64,000 nt of DNA from Pararhodobacter marinus (GTDB taxonomy: Bacteria > Pseudomonadota > Alphaproteobacteria > Rhodobacterales > Rhodobacteraceae). Position 1 is the first letter of the stretch, and the number at the start of each line of letters is the position of its first letter. Below are positions 27,371 through 36,852 of the stretch, in pieces. The DNA is taken from assembly GCF_003122215.1 (NCBI RefSeq), contig NZ_QEYD01000010.1:62001-126000 (forward strand), written 5' to 3'. Both the position numbers and the translations under genes were made by a program. The notes beneath the pieces are model-generated. The model made no database searches. It saw nothing but the letters and a program-made list of their open reading frames with translations, and was not told the origin of the DNA.

Positions 27371-27397
27371 GGGCAGCCCGGGATGGCCGGACTGCCC
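27371..27397 (-). repeat. GC-rich hairpin after livK
   Basis: GGGCAG and CTGCCC arms enclose an inner CCGG/CCGG pairing with one mismatched position, between the receptor stop and livG. It probably protects the receptor message or attenuates read-through. Confidence 0.45.
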
Positions 27398-27418
27398 GAA
27401 AATGCCGCCAGGTGGCGA

Positions 27419-28600
27419 TCAGCGATATTGCACGGTTTCGAGCGCGCCGCCCTCGACGACCACTTCGCGGTACGACCCGGCGCTTTCGCCCGGCCCGATC
27501 AGCGTGACGGCGGTCGCGCCGACATAGTCGACTTCACCACCCTCGGCGATGATCTCCAGCGCGCGGCCCAGCTGACCCGGATAGATCTGCTCGCCCGGCT
27601 CGTTGGCCACCGACATGATATGCTCGGCATAATCCGCCGGGGCGGTCGAACCGGCCTGTGCCATCGCCAGGATCATCAGCGCCGCGGCGTCATAGGATTC
27701 GCCGGCATAGGCCGAGGTCGCGTCGAAACCGGCCGCCGAGGCCATTTCCGCGAATTGCGACGCGCCCTCGCTGTCGGTGCCCGGCAGCGCGCCATACGAG
27801 CCGTCGATTTCATCGCCGAAGGTTTCGGTCAGCGAGTCGCCGATCATGCCGTCGGGCAGGTAGAAGGTCTCGAACGCGCCCAGATCCAGCGCCGAGCGGA
27901 TGATGCCCGCACCGCCACCATCGACATAGCCGACAACGACCAGCACATCGCCCCCGGCCGACGACAGCGCGCCGACTTCGGCGGTGTAGTCGCCCTTGTC
28001 TTCCTCGTGCGAGGCGACCAGCGTCACCGTGCCGCCCTGCTCTTCGAACGCGGCGCGGATGCTTTCAGCCAGGCCGGCGCCGTAATCGTTGTTGGTATAG
28101 GTGATCGCCACCGTCTCGACACCGCGGTCGCGCAGGACTTCCGCGGCGATTTCCCCGCCGCGCGCATCCGAGGGCGAGGTGCGGAAGAACATGCCGTCAT
28201 CTTCGGCGGTCGACAGCGCCGGCGACGTGGCCGAGGGCGAGATCATCACCACGCCGTTGGGACGCGCGACGTTCTGCAGGATGGCGCCGGTCACGCCCGA
28301 GCAATCGGCGCCGATGATGCCGGCCACACCGTCCGAGGTCACCAGACGCTCGGCCGCGGCCACCGCCGCGCCCGAATCGATGCAGGTCGAGTCCGCGCGC
28401 ACCGGGGTCAGCGTGCCCAGCGAGAAATTGCCCGATTCGTTGGCTTCCGAGAGCGCCAGCTCGGCCCCGTCCGCCATGGTGGGCGTGATCGTCTCCAGAG
28501 GGCCGGTAAAGCCCAGAATGATGCCGACCGGCACATCCTGAGCCTGCGCGGCACCGGCGGCAAACCCGGCGAGGGCCGTGGTCAGAAGAAGCTTTTTCAT
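27419..28600 (-). CDS. livK: Branched-chain amino-acid-type ABC transporter, substrate-binding protein
   Basis: A 393-residue receptor of the Leu/Ile/Val-binding family. The signal peptide MKKLLLTTALAGFAAGAAQA is followed by DVPVGIILGFTGPLETITP, the usual ligand-lobe start. Further family marks are VAGIIGADCSGVTGAI and TYTNNDYGAGLAES. GGAAGG precedes the ATG. It heads the operon. The ligand may not be a branched-chain amino acid, because this family also binds amides, urea and aromatic compounds, and the operon ends with an aldehyde dehydrogenase. Confidence 0.9.
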   Translation of the reverse strand: MKKLLLTTALAGFAAGAAQAQDVPVGIILGFTGPLETITPTMADGAELALSEANESGNFSLGTLTPVRADSTCIDSGAAVAAAERLVTSDGVAGIIGADCSGVTGAILQNVARPNGVVMISPSATSPALSTAEDDGMFFRTSPSDARGGEIAAEVLRDRGVETVAITYTNNDYGAGLAESIRAAFEEQGGTVTLVASHEEDKGDYTAEVGALSSAGGDVLVVVGYVDGGGAGIIRSALDLGAFETFYLPDGMIGDSLTETFGDEIDGSYGALPGTDSEGASQFAEMASAAGFDATSAYAGESYDAAALMILAMAQAGSTAPADYAEHIMSVANEPGEQIYPGQLGRALEIIAEGGEVDYVGATAVTLIGPGESAGSYREVVVEGGALETVQYR

Positions 28601-28975
28601 TGGATATCCTTCCCTGTGGATCTTGAAACGCGGGCGGCTTCGAAGCCCGTGAGATGTGAAATCGGCGACGCTTGCCCGTCTGTCCTGCCGCGTCTTTCGC
28701 GCGGTTGACCCGGTCTTGCGCTGTCGTGGCGCCGGTCTCGTCTGTCTCAGGTGCCTCCCGTGCCGTGCCGAACCCGCTGATGTGGCGCGTTGCCATGCCT
28801 GACTTTACCCACCGCGGCGCGATCGGCAACAGCATTCGCTGCGGATCTTCCAATTTCCCCAGCGCTTCCCGCCTCTTGCCGTGGCGGAAGCGGCACGGTT
28901 TATTCTGCAACCCGGGCCGGCGTTGAAACCGGCGCCGTTTCGGCCCACAAGGTCGCAGCAAAAAACGGAGCCCGC
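28601..28975. other. 375-bp divergent intergenic region between livK and a phosphatase gene
   Basis: No convincing gene is seen; short open frames here have no ribosome-binding site or family resemblance. The notable element is a palindrome at 28636-28647. Near the phosphatase, GCCGG and CCGGC arms form a small hairpin about 40 bases before its start. Confidence 0.5.
28636..28647. promoter_or_regulatory. Perfect 12-bp palindrome GGCTTCGAAGCC upstream of livK
   Basis: A fully symmetric 12-bp sequence 36 bases before the livK start codon. It could be an operator or a leader hairpin of the liv operon; no regulator gene lies next to it. Confidence 0.35.
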
Positions 28976-29701
28976 ATGACCCTGCGCAGCTATGCCATCG
29001 GCGACATTCACGGCCAGCTCGACAAGCTGCACGCCGCCCATGCGCGCATCATGGCCGACCGCGCCCGCACCGGCGATGCCGAAGCGCCGGTGATCCATCT
29101 GGGCGATCTGGTCGATCGCGGGCCGGATTCCTGCGGGGTGATCGACCATCTGGTGAAAGGCCAGCTGTCCGGCCAGCCCTGGATCGTGCTGAAGGGCAAC
29201 CACGACCGCATGTTCGGCTATCATCTCGACGGCCGACGCGACCCGGCGCTGCGCGCGGGGCTGACCTATCTCGATCCGCGCATCGGCGGGCGGCGGACGC
29301 TGCAGAGCTACGGCCTCGACCCCGAGCTTCCGGCGCCGCGCGTCGCCGCCGCCGTGCCGCAGGCCCATCGCGATTTCATCGCCTCGCTGCCGCTTTATCA
29401 CCGGATGGGCGAGGTACTCTATGTCCATGCCGGCATCCGCCCCGGGGTCGCGCTGGACGATCAGACCGAAGACGATCTGGTCTGGATCCGGGCGCCGTTT
29501 CTCGATTTCACCGGCGCGCATCCCTGGCTTGTCATCCATGGCCACACGACCTGCAAGACGCCCGAACATCACGGCAACCGCATCGATATCGATACCGGCG
29601 CGGGCTATGACGGACCGCTCACCGCCATCGTCGTCGAGGGCCGCGAGGTTTTCGTGCTGACAGACGAGGGGCGAGTCCCGCTGCGGCCCGGCGCGGCTTA
29701 A
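28976..29701 (+). CDS. Serine/threonine-type protein phosphatase (metallophosphoesterase)
   Basis: A 241-residue PPP-family phosphoesterase similar to bacterial PrpA/PrpB and bis(5'-nucleosyl)-tetraphosphatases. All metal motifs are present in order: GDIHG, GDLVDRG, GNHD and HGHT. The start MTLRSYAIGDIHGQ is preceded by GGAG seven bases upstream; a longer upstream frame was rejected because it reads non-family sequence. It is 57 bases upstream of motB and possibly cotranscribed. The substrate is unknown. Confidence 0.88.
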   Translation: MTLRSYAIGDIHGQLDKLHAAHARIMADRARTGDAEAPVIHLGDLVDRGPDSCGVIDHLVKGQLSGQPWIVLKGNHDRMFGYHLDGRRDPALRAGLTYLDPRIGGRRTLQSYGLDPELPAPRVAAAVPQAHRDFIASLPLYHRMGEVLYVHAGIRPGVALDDQTEDDLVWIRAPFLDFTGAHPWLVIHGHTTCKTPEHHGNRIDIDTGAGYDGPLTAIVVEGREVFVLTDEGRVPLRPGAA

Positions 29702-29758
29702 CCCCGGCTTCACTTCTGCGCGCTATCCCGGAGACGGGTGAAAGCAAGAGGTGGTGGT

Positions 29759-30556
29759 ATGAGCCGGCAGAACAATGCCGCGCCCATCATCGTCAAACGG
29801 AAAAAGGTGATCGCCGGCGGCGGTCATCACGGTGGCGCCTGGAAGGTGGCCTATGCCGATTTCGTGACCGCGATGATGGCGTTCTTCCTGATGATGTGGC
29901 TGCTGGGCGCCACGACGGAATCGCAAAGACGGGGGCTTGCGGATTACTTCAATCCCTCGGTTCCGGTGCACCGGATCGCCTCGGGCGGGGAAGGGATGTT
30001 CGGCGGCACCGATATCGAAACCGCGGATCAGGCTGCGCCGGCCACGCCCGACGACAGCGACACCGAAACCGGGATCGACACGCAGGCCGAAACCGAAAGC
30101 CTTGAGGATCTGCAGCAGCGCCTGACCGGGATGGGCGGCGAAAGCGCGATCCTGAACGAAGCCTTGCGCCATGTCGTCACGCGGCTCACCGATGAAGGGC
30201 TGGTGATCGAGATCTTCGATCTGCCAGACGCGCCGCTCTTCGTCCCCGAAACCGACGAACCGACGCCGGTGACGCGGCGCATCATCGACGTGGTCGCGCA
30301 GATCTTCCCGATGGTGGTCAACCCGCTCGCGATCGAGGCGCATACGCGCAGCTATCCGGTCGTGCAGGCCAACGATCCCGGCTGGACGCTGTCCGCGGCG
30401 CGCGCCGACCGCGTGCGGCGCCTGCTCGACGCGGCGGGGTACGATCCGGCGCGGATTTCGCGGGTGACGGGCCATGCCGACCGGCGCCCGGCGGATCCGA
30501 ACCCGATGGCGGTGCGCAACAACCGGCTGGAGCTGATCCTGCTGCGGCGGACCTGA
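29759..30556 (+). CDS. motB: Flagellar motor stator protein MotB
   Basis: A 265-residue MotB. The single membrane helix carries the proton-binding Asp34 in VAYADFVTAMMAFFLMMWLL. A linker leads to a C-terminal OmpA-like peptidoglycan-binding domain (AHTRSYPVVQ, ARADRVRRLLDAAG, VTGHADRRP). An acidic, threonine-rich stretch (~95-120) lies between them. The start MSRQNNAAPI follows AGAGGTGG. No motA is adjacent, so its partner is encoded elsewhere. It precedes flgE on the same strand. Confidence 0.93.
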   Translation: MSRQNNAAPIIVKRKKVIAGGGHHGGAWKVAYADFVTAMMAFFLMMWLLGATTESQRRGLADYFNPSVPVHRIASGGEGMFGGTDIETADQAAPATPDDSDTETGIDTQAETESLEDLQQRLTGMGGESAILNEALRHVVTRLTDEGLVIEIFDLPDAPLFVPETDEPTPVTRRIIDVVAQIFPMVVNPLAIEAHTRSYPVVQANDPGWTLSAARADRVRRLLDAAGYDPARISRVTGHADRRPADPNPMAVRNNRLELILLRRT

Positions 30557-30593
30557 CGGCGACCTTTCGGGCGTGCGGGGGATCGGTCGCGCG

Positions 30594-30608
30594 TTAGGCA
30601 CACTTTAA
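30594..30608. promoter_or_regulatory. CtrA-box-like TTAG-N7-TTAA upstream of flgE
   Basis: TTAG-GCACACT-TTAA differs from the CtrA consensus TTAA-N7-TTAA at one base. It sits in the 110-bp gap before flgE, inside a CGCGTTA-N9-TAACGCG inverted repeat (30590-30612). CtrA is an established activator of flagellar genes in Rhodobacterales. Confidence 0.5.
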
Positions 30609-30666
30609 CGCGACTCGGTCAGTGTCGGCGGAAATCGCTCCGCACCAGCACGAAAGGTCTGCCCCG

Positions 30667-31977
30667 ATGTCCACGCTCTATTCCTCGTTCAATGCCAGTA
30701 TCGCCGGCCTGAACTCGAACGCGACGCGGCTTGCCGCGATCTCGGACAATATCGCGAATACCGGCACGCTCGGCTACAAGCGCGTCATCGCCTCGTTCCA
30801 GTCGATGGTGATGGGCGAAGGGTCGAATTACGGACCCTATATCGCCGGCGGCGTCCGCGCCTCGACGATGCGGCTGATCGACGAACGCGGCGCGCTGGTC
30901 GCCAGTTCGAACGCCACCGACCTTGCCGTCAGCGGGCGCGGTTTTCTGCCCGTGACCAATGCCTCGGCGCTGGAACGCACCGGCACGCTGCCGCTTCTGC
31001 TCACGACCACGGGCTCGTTCCGGGCCGATCAGGACGGGCTGTTGCGCAATCCCGCAGGGCTGATCCTGCTGGGCTGGCCGGCCGATCCCGACGGCACGAT
31101 CCCCGCCTTCCCGCGCGACACGATCGGCGGGCTGGAACCGATCCGCATCAACTCGAACCAGTTCGCCTCGGACCCGACCACCCGGATCGAAGTCCGCGCG
31201 AACCTGCCCGCCACCGGCACGCGCGCTGATTCCGACGGCGCGTCGCATGACATCGCGCTGGAATATTACAGCCCGCTCGGCACCACCGATACGCTGACCA
31301 TGACCTTCACGCCAACCGTTCCGGCGACGGGCCAGTCGAACGAATGGACGGCCACCGTCACCGATCCGACGACGGGTTCCCTGATCGGCGAATACACCAT
31401 CGTCTTCGACGACGTGCCCCCCAATGGCGGCCGGATCCTCAGCGTCACGCCCGGTGCGGCCGGCGGCCCTTATGACCCGCTGACCGGCGAATTCACCGTC
31501 ACCACCGATAGCGGGCAGGACATCGCGCTGAATATCGGCATGCCGGCAAGCGAGGATTCGATCACCCAGATGGCCGACAGTTTCATCCCGGTTTCCTCGG
31601 ATCGCGACGGCTCGCCCGTGCAATCGCTGGTCGGCGTGCAGGTCGATGAACTGGGCATGGTCAAGGCGTATTACGATTCCGGCCTGATCCGCACCATCGG
31701 ACAGATCCCGCTGGTCGACGTGCCCAACCCCAACGGCCTGGCCTCGCATGACAACCAGACCTACAGCGTCTCGCCGAATTCCGGCGCCATGTTCCTGTGG
31801 AATGCCGGCGACGGTCCGACCGGCGAGATCCTCGGCTTCTCGCAGGAACAATCCTCGACCGATGTCGCGGCCGAGCTGACCAACATGATCCAGACGCAGC
31901 GCGCCTATTCGTCGAATGCCAAGGTCATCCAGACCGTCGACGAGATGCTGCAGGAAACCACCAACATCAAACGCTGA
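30667..31977 (+). CDS. flgE: Flagellar hook protein FlgE
   Basis: A 436-residue hook protein. The N-terminal coiled-coil region STLYSSFNASIAGLNSNATR with AISDNIANTGTLGYKR is the shared rod/hook signature. The C terminus ends with NMIQTQRAYSSNAKVIQTVD. The middle contains hook-specific beta domains with DGTIP-type loops. The start MSTLYSSF follows AAAGG; an upstream in-frame ATG has no supporting signal. flgK begins 17 bases after its stop. Confidence 0.93.
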   Translation: MSTLYSSFNASIAGLNSNATRLAAISDNIANTGTLGYKRVIASFQSMVMGEGSNYGPYIAGGVRASTMRLIDERGALVASSNATDLAVSGRGFLPVTNASALERTGTLPLLLTTTGSFRADQDGLLRNPAGLILLGWPADPDGTIPAFPRDTIGGLEPIRINSNQFASDPTTRIEVRANLPATGTRADSDGASHDIALEYYSPLGTTDTLTMTFTPTVPATGQSNEWTATVTDPTTGSLIGEYTIVFDDVPPNGGRILSVTPGAAGGPYDPLTGEFTVTTDSGQDIALNIGMPASEDSITQMADSFIPVSSDRDGSPVQSLVGVQVDELGMVKAYYDSGLIRTIGQIPLVDVPNPNGLASHDNQTYSVSPNSGAMFLWNAGDGPTGEILGFSQEQSSTDVAAELTNMIQTQRAYSSNAKVIQTVDEMLQETTNIKR

Positions 31978-31994
31978 CCTGACAGGAGGCCGAC

Positions 31995-33422
31995 ATGAGC
32001 ATCGCCAGCTCGCTCCACAACGCGACAACCGGCCTGACGGCCACGGCGCGGGCGGTTCAGGTCGCATCGGCCAATGTCGCCAACGTGCTGACACCGGGCT
32101 ACGCCGCGCGCCGCCTGGATCTCGCCTCGTCATCGCTCGGCGGCGCGGGATCGGGCGTGCGGATCGCCGGCGTGACGCGGATCGTCGATCCCGTCGTCCT
32201 GGGCCTGCACCGCGATGCCGGCGCCTCGACCGCGGCCAGCACCTATGCGCAGACATTCTGGCAAAGCGTCGAAACCGCGATGGGGCTTCCCGACAAGGGC
32301 GTCTCCGCCGCGCTTTCGGCCTTTGAAGGCGCGCTGATCTCGGCCTCGGAACGGCCGGATCTGGACAATCGCCTTTCGCGCATCGTCGAAACCGGCGCGG
32401 CGCTCGCCAGCACTCTGGCGACGGTCGAAGATCGCGTGCAGACCCTGCGGGTGGAGGCCGACGCGCAGATCGCGCGCGATGTCGACACCGTCAACAATGG
32501 TCTTGTCGAGATCGACAAACTCAACGACCAGATCGTCAAGATGCGCCTGAGCGGCCAGTCCACCTTGGGTCTGGAAGACGAACGCCAGGCCCTGATCGGT
32601 CGCCTGTCCGAGATCGTGCCGATCAAGGAATATCCGCGCGACCACGGTCGGGTGATGATCTATTCCGCCTCGGGCCGCCTTTTGCTCGACACGCAACCCG
32701 CCACGCTCGCATTCTCCCCGACCGTGGCGATCGACGCCTCGATGAGCGTCGGCGTGGAATTGTCGGGCCTCACCATCAACGGACAGGCCGTTTCGACCTC
32801 GAAAACCGGGCCACTGGGCGGCGGGCGGCTTGCCGCCGCCTTCACCGCGCGCGATATCGACGCCGTCTCGGCGCAATCGCAGATCGACGGCTATGCCCGC
32901 GACCTGATCGCCCGCTTCGCCGATCCGGCGACGGATGCCACGCTGGCCGGTGCGGTCGGGTTCTTTACCGATAATGACGCCCCCGATACCGGCCTGCCGG
33001 GCCTTGCCGGACGGCTGAGCGTGAACAGCCTCGTCGATCCGGCGAATGGCGGCGCGCTCTGGCGGTTGCGTGACGGAATCGGCGCCGCGGTGGCGGGCCC
33101 CGTCGGCGACGCGACGCGGATCAACGCGATGCTCGGCGCGCTCGAACGCGTGATTTCCTCCGGGCCGGGCGCCCCCTTGCAGGATTCCGCCACCACGCTG
33201 GGGGCGATCCTGACCGATATCTCGACCGAACGCCAATTGGCCGAAAACGGCGCCACCACCGCAAGGACGCGGCTCGACACCCTGACCGAGGCGATGCTGG
33301 AACAGGGCGTCGATACCGATGCCGAAATGCAGAAATTGCTGCTGATCGAAGAGGCCTATGCAGCCAATGCCCGCGTCATCCAGACCGCCGACGCCATGAT
33401 CCGCACCCTGCTGGAGATCTGA
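31995..33422 (+). CDS. flgK: Flagellar hook-associated protein 1, FlgK
   Basis: A 475-residue HAP1, joining hook and filament. The N terminus (SIASSLHNATTGLTATARAV, then SANVANVLTPGYAARR) and C-terminal helix (DAEMQKLLLIEEAYAANARV) are typical. ACAGGAGG lies just upstream. It is shorter than enterobacterial FlgK (about 547), as is common in alphaproteobacteria. flgL follows after three bases. Confidence 0.92.
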   Translation: MSIASSLHNATTGLTATARAVQVASANVANVLTPGYAARRLDLASSSLGGAGSGVRIAGVTRIVDPVVLGLHRDAGASTAASTYAQTFWQSVETAMGLPDKGVSAALSAFEGALISASERPDLDNRLSRIVETGAALASTLATVEDRVQTLRVEADAQIARDVDTVNNGLVEIDKLNDQIVKMRLSGQSTLGLEDERQALIGRLSEIVPIKEYPRDHGRVMIYSASGRLLLDTQPATLAFSPTVAIDASMSVGVELSGLTINGQAVSTSKTGPLGGGRLAAAFTARDIDAVSAQSQIDGYARDLIARFADPATDATLAGAVGFFTDNDAPDTGLPGLAGRLSVNSLVDPANGGALWRLRDGIGAAVAGPVGDATRINAMLGALERVISSGPGAPLQDSATTLGAILTDISTERQLAENGATTARTRLDTLTEAMLEQGVDTDAEMQKLLLIEEAYAANARVIQTADAMIRTLLEI

Positions 33423-33425
33423 TCG

Positions 33426-34433
33426 ATGACCTGGCTATCCCTCGGCAGTCTTGCGCTGCCCTTTCAACTGAACCGCAACGCCGTCACCCTTCGCGATCAT
33501 GTCTCGCGTCTGGGGACGGAACTGACGACGGGCCAGGTGGCAAGACCGGAGAAGGTCCTCAACGGCGACCTGTCTCCGCTCAACGCGATTGACTCCCGGT
33601 TGACCGGCATCGGAGCCTTCCTGGAAACCAACGCGCTCGCCTCCGGCGCCGCCGACCTCGCGCAAGCCATCCTTCAGCGTGTCGCGGACAGTGCCTCGGA
33701 TACGGCATCGCGCATGCTCGCGGTCTCGTCGGACGGAACCGCGATCCCGACCCTCCGCGCAGCCGCCGGCGCCGCGGAAGGGGCGCTCGACGATCTGAGC
33801 GCCGCCCTTGGCCAGCGCTTCGCCGGCAGGGCGGTGTTCTCGGGCATCGCAAGCGACACGCCGCCGCTGCCCGATGCCGGGACGATGATCGGCGCCATCC
33901 TCCCGTCGCTTGCCGGCTGGTCCAGCACCGACGACATCGCCGCCCGCGTGATGTCGGCCTTCATGGATCCCGGCGGCATCTTCGAAAGCACGCTCTACCT
34001 GGGCGGCGCGCCGGCGACAGGGCCCGCGATCGATCGCGGCGTGACGGCCGACGCGCTGCCCACCGCCGCCGACCCGGCCCTGCGCCAGGTCATGGCCGGG
34101 CTGGTGATATCGGCGCTGGCGGGGTCGGACAGCCTGAGCCTGTCGGAGGGCCAGCGCCGCGCCCTCGCGCGCGCGGGTTCCGAAACCCTGATGGCCAGCG
34201 CCGCCGGCACGGCCATCCTTCAGGGTGATCTGGGTCACACGCAGGCGCAGCTGGAAGACGTCTCAGCCCGGCTCGTGGGCGAACGCGACACGCTGCGGCT
34301 GGCCCGCCAGTCCCTGATCGGCGCCGACCCCTACGAGGTGGCGGGACAGCTGGAAGTCGTGCAGGCGCGGCTCGAAACGCTTTATGCCTTCACCGCCAGA
34401 ACCGCGCGGCTGTCGCTGACGGAGTATCTCTGA
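33426..34433 (+). CDS. flgL: Flagellar hook-associated protein 3, FlgL
   Basis: A 335-residue flagellin-like HAP3. The N-terminal helix (LPFQLNRNAVTLRDHVSRLG, TELTTGQVARPEK) and C-terminal helix (LGHTQAQLEDVSARLVGERD, YEVAGQLEVVQARLETLYAF) are typical, with a less conserved middle. It is translationally coupled to flgI (TGATG overlap). Placement directly after flgK is the standard order. Confidence 0.88.
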   Translation: MTWLSLGSLALPFQLNRNAVTLRDHVSRLGTELTTGQVARPEKVLNGDLSPLNAIDSRLTGIGAFLETNALASGAADLAQAILQRVADSASDTASRMLAVSSDGTAIPTLRAAAGAAEGALDDLSAALGQRFAGRAVFSGIASDTPPLPDAGTMIGAILPSLAGWSSTDDIAARVMSAFMDPGGIFESTLYLGGAPATGPAIDRGVTADALPTAADPALRQVMAGLVISALAGSDSLSLSEGQRRALARAGSETLMASAAGTAILQGDLGHTQAQLEDVSARLVGERDTLRLARQSLIGADPYEVAGQLEVVQARLETLYAFTARTARLSLTEYL

Positions 34434-35533
34434 TGCGGATCGCGCTCTGGCTCGGCTTGTTCCTGGCGCTCGCCTGCCACACCGCCAGCGCGCAGATCCG
34501 GCTGAAGGATCTGGTGGAATTCGATGGCGTGCGCGGGAACGATCTGATCGGCTACGGGCTGGTCGTCGGACTGGACGGAACCGGCGACGGATTGCGCAAC
34601 GCGCCTTTCACCGAAGACATCATGACGAACATCCTGGAACGGCTGGGCGTCAATGTCACGGGCGAGCAATTCCGCCCGCGCAACGTCGCGGCGGTGCTGG
34701 TCACTGCCACACTGCCGGCTTTTGCGCGAACGGGATCCCGGATCGACGTGACCGTCTCGGCGATCGGCGATGCGAACTCGCTGTTCGGCGGCACGCTGGT
34801 GATGACCCCGCTGAACGGCGCGGATGGCCAGATCTATGCCGTGGCGCAAGGGGCGGTAATCGCCGGCGGGGTGGCCGCGCGCGGCGATGCCGCCCAGGTG
34901 GTCGAAGGCGTGCCAACCTCGGGCACGATCCCCGGCGGGGCACGGGTCGAGCGCGAAGTCGACTTCCAGCTCGCGTCGCTGTCGCGGGTGAGGCTTGCGC
35001 TGAGGCAGGCGGATTTCACCACGGCGCTGCATATCGAAAGGGCCATCAACGCGCATTTCGGACAGGCGGTCGCGGCAATGCAGGATGCCGGCACCGTGGT
35101 TCTCGACATTGCCGCGACCCGGGCGCCGACCGCCGCCCACGCCCTGAGCCGGATCGAAAATCTTCCCATCGCGCCCGGAACCCGTGCGCGGGTCGTGATC
35201 GACCAGCGGTCGGGAACGATCGTGATGGGCGAAGACGTGCGCATCAGCCGGGTGGCCGTGGCGCAGGGGGGGCTGACGCTACGGGTCGACGAGACGCCGC
35301 AGGCGATCCAGCCCAACCCCTTCTCTCCGGGAGAGACGGTCGTGGTGCCGCGAACGAATGCCCAGATCGCGCCCGAACCCGGTATCGGGCTGGCCGAGTT
35401 GCAGGGCGGAACGTCCCTCGCGCAAGTGGTCGCGGGCCTGAACGCGCTGGGGGTCGGGCCGCGTGACATGATCGACATCCTGAACACGATCAACGCCGCC
35501 GGCGCCTTGCATGCCGATCTCGTAGTTCACTGA
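34433..35533 (+). CDS. flgI: Flagellar P-ring protein FlgI
   Basis: A 366-residue P-ring protein with a signal peptide (MRIALWLGLFLALACHTASA). Signatures are IRLKDLVEFDGVRGNDLIGY, GLVVGLDGTGDGL, FARTGSRIDVTVSAIGDANS and the C-terminal RDMIDILNTINAAGALHADL. The length matches the family. The mature protein polymerises around the rod in the periplasm. Last gene of the flagellar block; the strand switches soon after it. Confidence 0.94.
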   Translation: MRIALWLGLFLALACHTASAQIRLKDLVEFDGVRGNDLIGYGLVVGLDGTGDGLRNAPFTEDIMTNILERLGVNVTGEQFRPRNVAAVLVTATLPAFARTGSRIDVTVSAIGDANSLFGGTLVMTPLNGADGQIYAVAQGAVIAGGVAARGDAAQVVEGVPTSGTIPGGARVEREVDFQLASLSRVRLALRQADFTTALHIERAINAHFGQAVAAMQDAGTVVLDIAATRAPTAAHALSRIENLPIAPGTRARVVIDQRSGTIVMGEDVRISRVAVAQGGLTLRVDETPQAIQPNPFSPGETVVVPRTNAQIAPEPGIGLAELQGGTSLAQVVAGLNALGVGPRDMIDILNTINAAGALHADLVVH

Positions 35534-35560
35534 GACGCGTTATGAGCAGGTATCCTTGCC

Positions 35561-35800
35561 ATGTCGGACAACGAAAGCTCCGCGCCTCGGCCGACGGTGG
35601 ACAGGATCCAGCCGACAGGAAAACCGCAAGTTGCCGGCGAAGGCCGAGGGCGCCCGCCGATACGGCGGTCAGGGAAAGCCCCGGACAAAACGGGACCCGA
35701 TCAGGAAGCGGGCCCCGTCCCACAAGCCGACCCCCGCCGCCTCAGCCGGCGGCGGGGATCCATGGGTCAGCGCGTGAGCTCGGTCCAGATCCGGGTATAA
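35561..35800 (+). CDS. Possible small basic protein after flgI (doubtful)
   Basis: A 79-residue open frame starting MSDNESSAPRPTVDRIQPTG, rich in Pro, Arg and Gly and probably disordered. The ribosome-binding site is poor, and the frame runs through a strong hairpin and into the 3' end of the convergent receptor gene. There is no recognisable family. It may simply be non-coding spacer; listed because the 233-bp gap holds nothing else but the hairpin. Confidence 0.2.
   Translation: MSDNESSAPRPTVDRIQPTGKPQVAGEGRGRPPIRRSGKAPDKTGPDQEAGPVPQADPRRLSRRRGSMGQRVSSVQIRV
35732..35757. terminator. Bidirectional hairpin between flgI and the polyamine-type operon
   Basis: Perfect 10-bp arms (CCCCGCCGCC/GGCGGCGGGG) around a 6-base loop, ten bases past the receptor stop. 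It probably ends both the flagellar and the transporter transcripts. Confidence 0.6.
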
Positions 35801-36801
35801 AGCTCTTGCACCTCGGGCGCGCAGAGTTGCTGATCGATCGCGGCGCCTTGCAGCGCTTCGGGCACCTGCAGCTCGGGCGAGTCCAGAAGCCCCGCATCCA
35901 TATACGCGTCGGACCCCGAAATCCCGTTTCCATAGCGCGTGTAATTCGAGATCAGCGCAGCATTTTCCGGGTCCATGATGAAGTTCAGAAACAGGCGCGC
36001 GTTCTCGACATTGGTCGCATCCGCCAGGATCGCCATATTGTCCATCCACTGGATATAGCCGGTTTCCGGCCAGCCATAGGCAAAGTCGGGATTGGCCTCG
36101 CGGATACGCCCGGCCGCGCCGCTCCAGAAGACCGAGGCGTTGAGATCCTCGTTGACGAATTTCTCGAACGACGCGTAGTCGATCGAGGCCCAGTGCTCGC
36201 GGGCCGAGGTGAGCAGATCGCGCGCGGCGCTCAGCGCCTCGCGGTCGCTGGTGCAGGGCTCGGCACCGATATAGCGCAGCGTCATGTCGATCACATCGTT
36301 CATCGACGGCACCAGATTGATCGTGCCCCGAAGCGCCTCGGGCGGGTCGAGGAAGATGGCGGCGGTGTTGATATCGCCGTCATAAAGGCCGGTATTCACC
36401 ATCACCCCCGTCGTCCCCCAGACCCAGGGAACGGTATAGGCGCGCTCGGGATCGCCGGTGATCGACGCCCATTCCGGGGCGATATTGCCGAAATTCTCCA
36501 TTTCGTTCGGACGGCTTTCCATCAGCAGCCCCTGATCGAGATAGGCGGGGATGAAATACCCGCTGACCAGCACCACGTCGAGCCCGTGACCGCCCGCCTG
36601 AATCCGCGCGATGGCCTCTTCGTTCGCCGCGAACTCGGTCAGCGATACCTCGACGTCATAGGCTTCGGAAAAGCGTTCCAGCAACTCGGGCGGCGTGTAG
36701 AGCCCGAAATTGTAGATGTTGAGCTGCCCTTCGGCCAGGGCGCCCTGGGCCATCAGCGCCGCGACCGCGGCCGTCCCCAGAAAACAGGCGTTCCGTTTCA
36801 T
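35767..36801 (-). CDS. Spermidine/putrescine-type ABC transporter, substrate-binding protein
   Basis: A 344-residue PotD/PotF-family receptor. The signal peptide ends near GALAEGQ and is followed by LNIYNFGLYTPPELLERFSE, the normal start. Other family marks are VPWVWGTTGVMVNTGLYDGD and the final MDNMAILADATNVENARLFL. GGAG lies eight bases before the ATG. It is last in the operon, unlike the receptor-first order elsewhere in this window, and is followed by a hairpin. The ligand could be a polyamine or another cationic amine. Confidence 0.88.
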   Translation of the reverse strand: MKRNACFLGTAAVAALMAQGALAEGQLNIYNFGLYTPPELLERFSEAYDVEVSLTEFAANEEAIARIQAGGHGLDVVLVSGYFIPAYLDQGLLMESRPNEMENFGNIAPEWASITGDPERAYTVPWVWGTTGVMVNTGLYDGDINTAAIFLDPPEALRGTINLVPSMNDVIDMTLRYIGAEPCTSDREALSAARDLLTSAREHWASIDYASFEKFVNEDLNASVFWSGAAGRIREANPDFAYGWPETGYIQWMDNMAILADATNVENARLFLNFIMDPENAALISNYTRYGNGISGSDAYMDAGLLDSPELQVPEALQGAAIDQQLCAPEVQELYTRIWTELTR

Positions 36802-36852
36802 GTCTATGTCTCCGTTGTTGGACCGTTTCTTGGTTGGTCAAGGCTTGGTGGG